Shown here piece after piece: positions 16,427 through 25,102 of a stretch of 64,000 nt of DNA (position 1 is the stretch's first letter; every line of letters begins with the position of its first letter). Source of the DNA: Paenibacillus hexagrammi. GTDB lineage: Bacteria > Bacillota > Bacilli > Paenibacillales > NBRC-103111. A program made the position numbers and the translations under genes. The notes beneath the pieces were generated by a model, which was not told the DNA's origin, made no database searches, and saw nothing but the letters and a program-made list of their open reading frames with translations. The DNA is taken from contig NZ_CP090978.1 in NCBI RefSeq assembly GCF_021513275.1, positions 4,526,001-4,590,000 of the forward strand, read 5' to 3'.

Positions 16427-17008
16427 ATGAAGGAATATACGTCCATTACCCTTAGTAAAGGGAAACCGCTTATCGTACACAATCCAACAACGTACAAGCA
16501 GATCGGTCAAGGCGCTCAAGGGGCCGTATTTCAGCTATCCTCGAAGAGATGTGTAAAAATCTACATGTCGGAGAAACATTGCAAACAGGAGCGCAAAGTG
16601 CTAAAGGCTGCGAAATCATTGAAGTCCCCCTACTTTCCGAAGCTGTATGCTGCAGGGAAAAAATATGTGGAGATGGAATTTATTGATGGCGTTCCCATCC
16701 TCGACTTCCTGAAGGACAAGAAGAAAGTACCGGCATGGTTGGCTAAAGAATTTATAGCCATGATCACGCATATGAAGAAGTTAAACTTCACGAGACTTGA
16801 CGCAAGCCCCAGACATGTCCTTATCACAAAGGAGAAACGTATCGTCGTTATCGATCATGTCAACTCCTATCGCACTCTCACCCCATATCCCGAGAAAATC
16901 TTGAATGGGCTCGCAGCAATCGGACTTCGGGAGCAATTCCTTCACAAAGTGAAAGCGCTGGACTCTGGTCTGTATGAATCATGGAGCGTTCAGAGTGCGA
17001 ATGCTTGA
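16427..17008 (+). CDS. Small protein kinase-like protein
   Basis: 193 residues, about the size of a minimal RIO-like kinase. The ATP loop is IGQGAQGAVFQ, the lysine lies in RCVKIYM, the hinge in VEMEFIDGVPI, the catalytic loop is LDASPRHVLI (HRD-like Asp kept, the usual Asn replaced by His) and the metal-binding Asp is in VVIDHVNS, where DFG reads DHV. Catalytic Asp and Lys positions are present, so activity is possible. The mother-cell type promoter box and neighbouring coat-like genes suggest a role in spore assembly; kinases of the coat such as CotH are unrelated in sequence. AGGAGAAGG precedes the ATG. Confidence 0.65.
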   Translation: MKEYTSITLSKGKPLIVHNPTTYKQIGQGAQGAVFQLSSKRCVKIYMSEKHCKQERKVLKAAKSLKSPYFPKLYAAGKKYVEMEFIDGVPILDFLKDKKKVPAWLAKEFIAMITHMKKLNFTRLDASPRHVLITKEKRIVVIDHVNSYRTLTPYPEKILNGLAAIGLREQFLHKVKALDSGLYESWSVQSANA

Positions 17009-17022
17009 CACGTAACGAAAAA

Positions 17023-17262
17023 ACAGAGAGTAAGGACGTGAGCCCTTACTCTCTATGTTTGTGGATAAAGTGGAATGAAGAGCTCCGTAGTTTTCGGAGA
17101 AGCGTAGCGGTCGCCTTTGACAGTTTGTTATCACCTTATAAGCTTTCATTCAATCGAATAATAAAATGTCAACAGCGATTGGAGAAAAGCTACGGAAGCT
17201 CGTAATGGACCCTACTTGATCTACAAACTAACAGAGAGTAAGGACGTGAGCCCTTACTCTCT
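17023..17262. repeat. MITE-like element (copy A) inside a duplicated bidirectional terminator
   Basis: A 32-base hairpin sequence beginning ACAGAGAGTAAGG occurs identically at 17023..17054 and 17231..17262. Six A precede the left copy, making a T tract for minus-strand transcripts; six T follow the right copy for plus-strand transcripts. Between them lie 176 bases whose two ends are imperfect inverted repeats of about 75 bases (outer ends TTTGTGGATAAAG and its complement-like CTTGATCTACAAA). The right part, 17140..17229, is about 80% alike to copies at 33791 and 42793. It holds no coding frame of note and separates the convergent kinase and dehydrogenase genes. Confidence 0.65.
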
Positions 17263-17267
17263 GTTTT

Positions 17268-18596
17268 TTACCATAATAGCCCTTTATATCGGTCGGTCTC
17301 GGGAAGCTTATCTAGTATTCTGACCAAATCGACGACGATCTTCGAAGTGAGTGCTTCCTCTGCAAGCTTCCGATACTCCTCATTTTTCTGAGTCACGACA
17401 ATGACGTCTGAGAATGCCAGAAGCTCCTCGAGACTTGGCGTAAGCAAATTCGCCAGATGCGGCACGGTCGATTCGATGTACTGCTTATTTGCCCCTACCA
17501 GTTGGGATGTGAGCACGTTCTGATCATAGATTTTGATGGAGTAGCCCTTGCCGATTAGTCTCTCCAGCAGTTTAACCACAGGTGATTCCCTCAAATCGTC
17601 CGTCCCCGCTTTAAAGGCCAGCCCCAGCACACCAACCTTCACCTTGCCTTGAGCAACGATCATGTCTACGGCTCTTTCAATCAGAAGCTCATTGCTCCGT
17701 TCTACGGCAGAGAGAACAGCCAGCTCTACGTGTCGGCTTCTCGCCATACTGTTGAGCGCTTTAAGATCCTTCGGCAGACAGGAGCCGCCGTAAGCAAAGC
17801 CTGGCTTCAGATAAGCCGGTGAAATGTTCAATTGCCGGTCTTCGCAAAATAAGCTCATGACAGCATGCGGGTCAACTCCCATGGAATGGCACAGAGCACC
17901 TATCTCCCCGGCGAAGACGACCTTGAGCGCATGGAACGAATTGTTGACGTATTTGATGATCTCAGCTACTTCCCGTTTCGTCTCCAGCAGCGGAGCTTCG
18001 ATCGGTCCATACATGCCTCTCAGCATCTCCAGCGCACGCTCATTCTGTGTACCGATTAGCGTATAAGGAGGATTGAAATAATCCTCAATACTTGTTCCCT
18101 CGCGTAAAAATTCCGGATTGCTGACGACCGCGAAATCTTCGTCCACCTTCTTGCCGGACCTCGCAATAATCTGCTCGACCTCGTGGCATGTTCCCGGGGG
18201 AACGGTGGAGCGAATAATAATCGTCTGGAAGCCTTCGCGCTGGGAAGCGGCTTCTTTGATCTGTTCCGCTACATGCCAGATGAAGGACAAATCGGGAGCT
18301 CCATGCCGATCGGATGGAGTTCCGACACAAATCAAGCAGATATCCGCATTCTTAACGGCGGCGCCGATATCGCTAGTTGCAGATAACCGGCCGGCAGCAT
18401 GCTGCTGTGCGACCAATTCGGCAATTCCTTTCTCGATGACCGTGGGCTTCCCCTGGTTTATTAATTCAACCTTGTGCGGATTCACATCCACGCCAATCAC
18501 CTGATTGCCGAGCTGGGCTAAACAAGCGGCCGACACGCAGCCAACATAACCCAAACCGAATACGGCAATGGTATAAGAAGATTTCTGAGTGCTCAT
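17268..18596 (-). CDS. GDP-mannose 6-dehydrogenase-like nucleotide-sugar dehydrogenase
   Basis: 442 residues of the UDP-glucose/GDP-mannose dehydrogenase family. NAD-binding GLGYVGCVSAACLA, SNPEFLREG, EIIKYVNNSFHALKV, the catalytic Cys in GGSCLPKDLKAL, and a C-terminal half with AGTDDLRESPVVKLLE, IGKGYSIKIYD and GANKQYIESTVPH. These late motifs closely follow AlgD, which oxidises GDP-mannose to GDP-mannuronate, rather than UDP-glucose dehydrogenases (GGSCFPKD), of which one is encoded at 27056. ManC at 32559 would supply GDP-mannose. It follows four GT4 genes with a 7-base gap and is the last gene of that operon. Substrate remains an inference from motifs. Confidence 0.8.
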   Translation of the reverse strand: MSTQKSSYTIAVFGLGYVGCVSAACLAQLGNQVIGVDVNPHKVELINQGKPTVIEKGIAELVAQQHAAGRLSATSDIGAAVKNADICLICVGTPSDRHGAPDLSFIWHVAEQIKEAASQREGFQTIIIRSTVPPGTCHEVEQIIARSGKKVDEDFAVVSNPEFLREGTSIEDYFNPPYTLIGTQNERALEMLRGMYGPIEAPLLETKREVAEIIKYVNNSFHALKVVFAGEIGALCHSMGVDPHAVMSLFCEDRQLNISPAYLKPGFAYGGSCLPKDLKALNSMARSRHVELAVLSAVERSNELLIERAVDMIVAQGKVKVGVLGLAFKAGTDDLRESPVVKLLERLIGKGYSIKIYDQNVLTSQLVGANKQYIESTVPHLANLLTPSLEELLAFSDVIVVTQKNEEYRKLAEEALTSKIVVDLVRILDKLPETDRYKGLLW

Positions 18597-18603
18597 TATC
18601 CTG

Positions 18604-19718
18604 TCATCTCCCTATGCGATACTTTTCTATCTCAGCTATGACTTGTTTTGAAATAGCCTTGGGATCATACGTTTCGAGTAAATCCTTTCTGGCTTGGCGC
18701 GCTTTGCCTTTAGCTGCGTCGGGCCGCTCCAGAACCTGTCTCATCTTTTTCCGCAGATCCTTAACAGATGGCTCCGCCCAGTAATGTCCATTGAAAAGGG
18801 GGTTCTCATTATCGGATATGCGGACTAGCGCCTTCACATCGATTAAGTATGAATTGGATTCATTCATAAAATCCGTCTGCCCGCTCCAATTCGTACCGAT
18901 TACCGGCAGCTCCATCAGCATAGCTTCGAAGAAGGGCCTCCCCCAGCCCTCCCCCTGGTTGGAAGCACAAACGCATGGCACGAGCGATACAACTTCACTA
19001 TGTCTTCCGGTCCCATCATCTGGTCAATGATATATACGGGAGGGCGACGGGAACCTGCACTCGGCACGCTCAGCTGAGACATGTAGTGCTCTAACCGTTC
19101 TTTTGCGATTTCATCTCGCACTTTGACGAGTAGTGCTATGTCATCTTCGTACCGAAACTCCTGCAAGTAAGCCTGCAGCAGCGCATCATAGCCCTTGCGT
19201 TTCTTCAAATCAAAGACTGATAAAAAGATGAACGATTCCGGTATAGGCAGCGACAGCTTGGGGCCTTTGGGAGAGAAGCGGTGCATATCAAAGAAATTGG
19301 GAATATGACGAAGCGGCACATGAACTCCGCTGGAAGAGAACGTCTGCAGGTTGAACCAGCTCTGCACCCAGACTTCGTCAAATTGATTCAGTTCATGGGT
19401 CCAGCCCGCAGGAATGCGGTCTGTCTCAAATGTCGTCCTTGCAATATTTACCCGGAACTCAGGACGGCAGCGCGCCTCACTTCCAACCCAGTTATACAAA
19501 TACACATCATTGGACGGCAGTCGATTGTTCTCAAAGGAAGAGATGTACGCCACGTCCCTCGCAGGAAGAGTCAAATCCTTTTCCGACGCATCGCGAGCTT
19601 CAATCCTCACGCGATATCCCGCCCGATCCAGAATACCAAGCAGGATACGGTTTCCTTCAGCAAGTCCGTGTCCATTGTAAAAGATGCCCTCAAGCAGAAT
19701 GTTCACAGGCTTCTTCAC
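18604..19718 (-). pseudogene. GT4 glycosyltransferase, paralog 4, broken by an apparent one-base deletion
   Basis: The 5' part reads NILLEGIFYNGHGLAEGN, FETDRIPAGWTHELNQFDEV, VPLRHIPNFFD and CHAFVLPTRG, then loses the frame. The 3' part in the next frame resumes with GEGWGRPFFEAMLMELPVIG, WSGQTDFMNESNSYLI and GHYWAEPSVKDL. In the three upstream paralogs these are continuous (LPTRGEGWGRP). One missing G in the run at 18951..18955 (C5 on the plus strand, six expected) explains it. Restored length would be about 371 residues, normal for this set. The start at 19718 is GTG; an in-frame GTG at 19706 would match paralogs that begin at NILLEG. Confidence 0.75.
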
Positions 19719-19729
19719 CGCTCCCTTCT

Positions 19730-20824
19730 CTACACCAAAATCTTAAATTTATTGATCTCCCGCATGACCCTTTGCGCAACTTCTTGCTCGTGAAATTTCT
19801 CCAACAGTTCCCTTCTTGCCCGTTTCCCTTTCTCCCTCGCTTCTTCCCGATTTTCGAATACATGCCTCATCTTCCGCTGTAAATCTTTCATGGAAGGCTC
19901 TGCCCAATAATGTCCATTGAACATCGGCAGCTCATTCTCGATTTGGATGAGCTTCTTAACTCGAATGAAATACGAATTGCCGGAATTCATGAATTCCGTA
20001 TGGCCGCTCCATTCCGTACCGATCGAAGGCAGCTCCATCAGCATGGCTTCAAAGAACGGTCTTCCCCAGCCCTCCCCGCGCGTCGGCAGCACAAAGGCGT
20101 CGCATACCCGGTATAACTTGAGCATATCCTCCAGGAGCATCATATGATCGATCATATAAATGCGGGGCTGCTGCTCAGCCGGTTTGGGGTGTCCGGCAAT
20201 GAACTGTTCAATTCTTTCGTTTCTGTTGTTGTCCCTCACTTTCATAATTAAGGCCACATCATCGTCTATGGAAAACTCATTAAGGTACGCATTTAGAAGG
20301 ACGTCGTACCCTTTTCTTTTTTTCAAATCGAAAATAGAAAGAAACCGGAAGGATTCAGAAAAGGAATGGTCCAGCGTCGGCCCCTCGGGTTGAAACTGGC
20401 CGATATCGAAGAAGTTCGGTATCAGTCTCAGCGGGACTCGGACTCCGGAAGACAAGAATGTCTGCAGATTGAAGGTACTCTGCACCCACACCTCATCGAA
20501 TGCGTTCAGCTCCGGTACCCAGGACGCGGGAATCCGGTCCGTTTCGAACGTAGTCCTGGCGATGTTAATCCGAAATTCAGGATTATATTTCACACCTGCG
20601 CCAATCCAGTTATAGATGTATATATCGTTGCTCGGCAGTTCTACATGTTCAAAGGAAGAGATAAATGCAATTTCCTCGGGCGGCAGCACCGTATGCTTCT
20701 CTTCCCGGTCTCTCGGGGCAATGCGAACTCGGAAACCGGCTTTGTGCAGTATTCGAAGCAGGATGCGGTTCCCTTCCGCAAGCCCATGCCCGTTGTAAAA
20801 CTTACCGTCCAATAAAATATTCAC
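19730..20824 (-). CDS. GT4 glycosyltransferase, paralog 3 of a tandem set
   Basis: 364 residues, complete. N-terminal NILLDGKFYNGHGLAEGN, middle TTFETDRIPASWVPELNAF and DEVWVQSTFN, RLIPNFFD, FLSIFDLKKRKGYDVLL, and the donor site CDAFVLPTRGEGWGRPFFEA with the Glu pair of GT4 enzymes, then GHYWAEPSMKDLQRKM. The GTG start at 20824 is preceded by GGGAGGTGAGG; longer upstream reading would enter the previous gene. The gap to the upstream paralog is 13 bases. Likely transfers a sugar from a nucleotide donor onto a growing glycan; donor unknown. Confidence 0.83.
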   Translation of the reverse strand: MNILLDGKFYNGHGLAEGNRILLRILHKAGFRVRIAPRDREEKHTVLPPEEIAFISSFEHVELPSNDIYIYNWIGAGVKYNPEFRINIARTTFETDRIPASWVPELNAFDEVWVQSTFNLQTFLSSGVRVPLRLIPNFFDIGQFQPEGPTLDHSFSESFRFLSIFDLKKRKGYDVLLNAYLNEFSIDDDVALIMKVRDNNRNERIEQFIAGHPKPAEQQPRIYMIDHMMLLEDMLKLYRVCDAFVLPTRGEGWGRPFFEAMLMELPSIGTEWSGHTEFMNSGNSYFIRVKKLIQIENELPMFNGHYWAEPSMKDLQRKMRHVFENREEAREKGKRARRELLEKFHEQEVAQRVMREINKFKILV

Positions 20825-20837
20825 ATTCCTCACCTCC

Positions 20838-21947
20838 CTACAGCAGCTTGGCATACTTATAGATTTCTTCAACGACCATGTCTGCTACCCGGCGCATATC
20901 ATAGCTGCGAAGAATATCCTCACGCGCCCGTTTACCCACCGATTGCGCTTCTTCCCGGTTCTCATAGACATGCCGCATTTTGGCTCGGAGATCCTTGATC
21001 GAGGGGTTCGCCCAATAATGTCCGTTAAACATAGGAAAATCGCTATCCTTAATTCGGACTAAGCGGTCAACATCGATTAGGTAGGCGTTCTCTTCGTTCA
21101 TATAATCAAGATGCCCGCTCCAGTTGGTCGCAATGACAGGCATACACATCAGCATGGCCTCAAAGTAAGGTCTTCCCCAGCCCTCTCCGCGCGTCGGAAG
21201 GACAAAGGCATCGCAAGCTTTATACAGTCCAAGGAGCTCCCGCATGTGCAGCATTTGATCAATAATATAGACCGGAGGACGTCTTTCTCTGAGTGTAGGA
21301 TGATCATCGATATAGGCCAAAAGCTTAATTAGCTGCTGATCGCTTCGGACTTTGATAATCAATGCGGCATCATCCTTGTCGGAGAACTCCTGCAGGAATG
21401 CATCGAGCAAAACGTCGTAGCCCTTGCGCAGCTGCAAATCAAAGATAGATAAGAACTTGAAGGTCTCTGCGACCGGCAGCCGCAGCGGCTCGGTGTACAC
21501 ATCAAACGCGCCAGTATCAAAGAAATTGGGAATGTGCCGAAGAGGTACCTGTACACCGGAAGAGGTAAACGTATCGATGTTAAATCTGCTCTGCACCCAT
21601 ACTTCGTCGAATTGATTCAGCTGCGGCACCCAACTGGCCGGAATACGGTCTGTCTCAAATGTCGTCCTGGCAATCGTAAAGCGAAACTCGGGACGATGGC
21701 GAATGGAGGAGCCTACGAAATTATAGAGATATACATCGTTCGACTTTAGCCTTGTGTGCTCAAAGGATGAGATATAGGCCGCTTCATCGGCATCCAGCAC
21801 AAGCTTCCGTTCATTCGTATCCCAGGGAACAATTCGAACCCGGAACCCCGCTTGGTCCAGGATGCGCAGCAGAATGCGGTTCCCTTCGGCAAATCCATGG
21901 CCATTGTAAAAAATGCCTTCCAGCAAAATGTTCAAGGAGGCCACCAC
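20838..21947 (-). CDS. GT4 glycosyltransferase, paralog 2 of a tandem set
   Basis: 369 residues, same architecture as its neighbours: SLNILLEGIFYNGHGFAEGN, FETDRIPASWVPQLNQFDE, RHIPNFFDTGAF, FLSIFDLQLRKGYDVLL, DAFVLPTRGEGWGRPYFEA and GHYWANPSIKDLRAKM. The start is uncertain: GTG at 21947, or a TTG four codons later that matches the NILLEG start of the paralogs; the ribosome binding site is weak in both cases. The gap to the upstream gene is six bases, so translation is probably coupled. Confidence 0.82.
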   Translation of the reverse strand: MVASLNILLEGIFYNGHGFAEGNRILLRILDQAGFRVRIVPWDTNERKLVLDADEAAYISSFEHTRLKSNDVYLYNFVGSSIRHRPEFRFTIARTTFETDRIPASWVPQLNQFDEVWVQSRFNIDTFTSSGVQVPLRHIPNFFDTGAFDVYTEPLRLPVAETFKFLSIFDLQLRKGYDVLLDAFLQEFSDKDDAALIIKVRSDQQLIKLLAYIDDHPTLRERRPPVYIIDQMLHMRELLGLYKACDAFVLPTRGEGWGRPYFEAMLMCMPVIATNWSGHLDYMNEENAYLIDVDRLVRIKDSDFPMFNGHYWANPSIKDLRAKMRHVYENREEAQSVGKRAREDILRSYDMRRVADMVVEEIYKYAKLL

Positions 21948-21953
21948 TTTTCT

Positions 21954-23057
21954 CTACATCCTAAATTTTTCGATCTGTTCTGCAACCTTCAAGCCGACAT
22001 CTTTAAGACTATATGTCTCAAGCAGATCGGCACGCGCCCTTTTCCCCACCAGCCGTGCTTCTTCCCGGTGCTCAAAGACATAGCGCATCTTTCTGCGCAA
22101 ATCCTTCATCGAAGGCTCTGCCCAATAATGTCCTTCGTATTTGGAAGGGTCCGGATGATCCTTCAAGCGTACAGGTATAAGCTTTTTCACACGAATTAAA
22201 TAGGAATTCCTCTCGTTCATATACTCGGTCTGACCGCTCCAATTCGTACCGATCACCGGTATTTCCATCAGCATCGCTTCAAAAAACGGCCTTCCCCAGC
22301 CCTCTCCTCGGGTAGGCAGCACAAAAGCGTCACAGGCTCTATATAGACTGTGCAGCTCCGGAGTAAGCAGCATATGGTCGATCACACAAATCGCCGGCTG
22401 CAGATGTCCGGGCTTAGGGTGGGAACGGATCAGCTCGCGCAGCTTATCGGTTCCTTGGCTGTCTCTTACTTTAATCACAAGAGCTACATCTTCTTCCGAA
22501 GTGAATTCATCGAGGTACGCCCTAAGCAGCACATCGTACCCTTTACGCTCGATTAAATCGAATACGGATAAAAACTTATAAGAGGAAGCAATCGGCAGGT
22601 CGAGTACAGGACCCTGAGGACGATACTGCGGATCGTTAAAGAAATAAGGAATAAACCTCAGAGGGACCTGCACGCCGGAAGCCGCAAACGTCTCCCGGTT
22701 AAATGCGCACTGCACCCACACTTCATCAAACTGATTCAGTACAGGTACCCAGGAGGCTGGCAGACGGTCCGTTTCAAAAGTTGTGTGGGCAATATTAACG
22801 CGAAACTCAGGCTGAGTATGAAGCGCCGCCCCCGATCCCCGGTACAGGAAAATGTCGCTTCTCCGCAGCTCCGTCTGCTCGAAAGAAGAGACATAACGGA
22901 TCTCCTCAGGGGTCAAAGCCATCCCCTTATCCTCCACCCGATCTCTCGGAGCAATTCGTACGCGATAACCGCAACCATCAAGAATGCGCAGCAGCGCCCG
23001 ATTGCCTTCCGCATATCCACTGCCTGAATAGAAATATCCTTTGAACAAAATATTCAA
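21954..23057 (-). CDS. GT4 glycosyltransferase, paralog 1, first gene of the tandem set
   Basis: 367 residues from TTG 23057, which has AAGGAGG nine bases upstream; the ATG at 23066 directly abuts that site and is less likely. Motifs: NILFKGYFYSGSGYAEGN, FETDRLPASWVPVLNQFDE, FLSVFDLIERKGYDVLL, DAFVLPTRGEGWGRPFFEA, WSGQTEYMNERNSYLI. It is somewhat diverged from the other three (YSGSGYAEG in place of YNGHGLAEG). It heads a five-gene operon ending in the AlgD-like dehydrogenase. I found no clear promoter box in its leader. Confidence 0.83.
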   Translation of the reverse strand: MNILFKGYFYSGSGYAEGNRALLRILDGCGYRVRIAPRDRVEDKGMALTPEEIRYVSSFEQTELRRSDIFLYRGSGAALHTQPEFRVNIAHTTFETDRLPASWVPVLNQFDEVWVQCAFNRETFAASGVQVPLRFIPYFFNDPQYRPQGPVLDLPIASSYKFLSVFDLIERKGYDVLLRAYLDEFTSEEDVALVIKVRDSQGTDKLRELIRSHPKPGHLQPAICVIDHMLLTPELHSLYRACDAFVLPTRGEGWGRPFFEAMLMEIPVIGTNWSGQTEYMNERNSYLIRVKKLIPVRLKDHPDPSKYEGHYWAEPSMKDLRRKMRYVFEHREEARLVGKRARADLLETYSLKDVGLKVAEQIEKFRM

Positions 23058-23209
23058 CAGCGTCATCCTCCTTCACGTTCGCTGCTCGTCTGGATGTCTC
23101 TATCGATAGACCTCTATCTACAATATATTTATCCCTAGTTGTGCCCGTGTTGGGGCAGGTACCCCGTTTCTTACAAAAACTGCTGCAAACCATCCCTTCA
23201 AGCGCCGAT

Positions 23210-23237
23210 ACCCCTGCACCATGTCGAACATACGATA
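23210..23237 (+). promoter_or_regulatory. Putative SigK promoter
   Basis: ACC at 23210..23212, a 16-base spacer and CATACGATA at 23229..23237. This fits the SigK pattern AC-N16-CATANNNTA of late mother-cell genes. It lies 38 bases before the ATG at 23275. It is the best-formed promoter of its type in the window. Confidence 0.6.
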
Positions 23238-23274
23238 GAAGTATTGGAAGTAACGATGTAAAGGAGGCCCGCTC

Positions 23275-23958
23275 ATGTTTCATCAGGTATCCGTCTTATT
23301 TGCTTATAAACCGGACAAGGGTCCAAGAGACGCTGCGCTCAAATGGACGACAAGCTTCTATAAAAGAGCGATGCCGGGCATTGAAATCTGTATCGGCGAG
23401 GATTCAAGCCGCAATTTCAATAGATCCAAGGCGCTCAATAGAGCTGCTAAACAATCCAAAGGAAAAATCCTAGTCATCGCCGATCTCGATGTATTCTATG
23501 ATCCGGCTATTCTGAAACAATCTATTAAATTGCTGAAAAAGCATGCTTGGGTGGTACCTTTTAGCCAAGTCATAAATCTGTCAGAGAAGAATACCAAACG
23601 CATCTATGAAAGCAAAGCAGCCTGGCCGTTACAAGCAAAAATCCAACATGCCAAAGTCAGAGAATACTCCAAGTGGACAGGGAAATTAAACATTGTGCCT
23701 CGGGAAGCGTTTAAAAAAGTAGGCGGTCTCGATGAACGATTCAGCGGATGGGGCTGTGAAGACACTGCTTTTGCCCTAGCCTTGAATGCAATTTGCGGAC
23801 CGTATAAAAGATTGGATCATTCCATTTACCACCTGTGGCATCCGAGAGTCGGTCCAAAAGGAAATCCCAATTTCGATAACAATATGAAGCTCCTTGAGCG
23901 TTATAAACAAGCTGATTCGAAAGAAAGCATGCGCAGATTAATTGGAAACAGGAAGTGA
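23275..23958 (+). CDS. Chondroitin-synthase-like (GT7C-type) glycosyltransferase
   Basis: 227 residues. The donor site DLDVFYDP gives the DxD motif, and GGLDERFSGWGCEDTAFAL is the GWGxED acceptor motif of galactosyl and N-acetylgalactosaminyl transferases related to chondroitin polymerase. The start MFHQVSVLFAYKPDKGPRD leads directly into the GT-A fold. AAGGAGG lies seven bases before the ATG, and a well-formed SigK-type promoter precedes it. It is first of a three-gene plus-strand operon, with GT61 genes downstream. A hexosamine donor is possible but not shown. Confidence 0.8.
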   Translation: MFHQVSVLFAYKPDKGPRDAALKWTTSFYKRAMPGIEICIGEDSSRNFNRSKALNRAAKQSKGKILVIADLDVFYDPAILKQSIKLLKKHAWVVPFSQVINLSEKNTKRIYESKAAWPLQAKIQHAKVREYSKWTGKLNIVPREAFKKVGGLDERFSGWGCEDTAFALALNAICGPYKRLDHSIYHLWHPRVGPKGNPNFDNNMKLLERYKQADSKESMRRLIGNRK

Positions 23959-23963
23959 TCAGA

Positions 23964-25084
23964 ATGACCGATTCCCGAATGATTGTTCCTTCCAAGCAGG
24001 ACTGCATGAGCCTGGACCAATGGGTGAAGACGCAACGATCGGCGGATCGCCATACCCTGCTGACCTATCCAATGAAAAAGTCCCGATCGTTAATCAAGCC
24101 TATAAGCATCGATAAGAAGCTTCACCCTATTTTCAAGTATGCTTGAATGTATGGAAGGTCAACAGACAACCCTTGCCAGGCAAGGTTGCCGTCATCCCAA
24201 ACGGAAGAGTATGGGGAGACAAAGGCGTTGTGATCACGCCGGACCATAAGGTGCTCAAGAGTGTGACAAGGGCTGTAATTGATAAAGAAATCAAATCATT
24301 GCCGGGGCCCCGAATTACAAGGAAAACAGTAGGTGTATTGACATTCAAATATACGCACAACTATTTTCACTGGATGATGGACGTACTTCCCCGGATTCAA
24401 CTTATCCGTAAAAGCGGGATTCCCATCGACCGGTATATCATCAGCAAGCCCGGCAGCTTTCCATATGAAGAAACACTGGATCGTTTAGGCATTCCAATGA
24501 AAAAGGTATGGATAGCCGACAGCCCCGAGTTTCATATGGAAGCCAACCGGCTGGTAGTGACAGACACCCTGTCACGGTGGGGAAGCCACTCCCATGTCTA
24601 TCCGCAGTGGGCCTGCGACTTCATAAGAGATCAGTTCCTCGATCCGAATAAAAAGCCCTCCCGTGCGTATGAACGAATTTATATCAGCCGCACACATGCG
24701 AGCCGCCGTAGAATTACGAACGAAGATGCGCTCATTCGACTTTTACAGAAATATGGGTTTCGCTGCATCTATCCGGAGCAGCTTTCACAGGCGGAGCAAG
24801 CACACATTTTCCATTCGGCCAAAGTTATCGTCTCACCGCACGGAGCTGCATTGACCAACCTCGTTTTTGCGAAACCTGGCACGACGCTGCTTGAATTATT
24901 CTCTCCTAAATACGTCAGAGAGTATTATTGGATCATTAGCAGCTATATGAAACTAAATTATTACTATTTAATAGGGGACAGAGACTTGACTCATCGTCCT
25001 GAAAAAGAGCTGGCTGAGGATATGAAGATCGATGTAACGTCTGTCAAAGAATTGCTGCAGAAAGCAGGAATCGATCGAAGATAA
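23964..25084 (+). pseudogene. GT61-family glycosyltransferase, broken by an apparent one-base deletion
   Basis: ATG 23964 has AGGAAG eight bases upstream. The first frame (MTDSRMIVPSKQDCMSLDQW) stops at 24146 after FKYA. The next frame, readable from TTG 24143, continues LNVWKVNRQPLPGKVAVIPN and the GT61 body: FKYTHNYFHWMMDVLPRI, YISRTHASRRRI, VIVSPHGAALTNLVFAKPG. One more T in the run 24130..24133 gives HPIFQVCLNVWKVN without a break, about 373 residues, the same size as the intact GT61 next door. The His/Gly-rich PHGAALTN motif is family-typical. Function is lost only if the deletion is real. Confidence 0.75.
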
Positions 25085-25102
25085 AAGATGAGAGGTGAGC
25101 GC

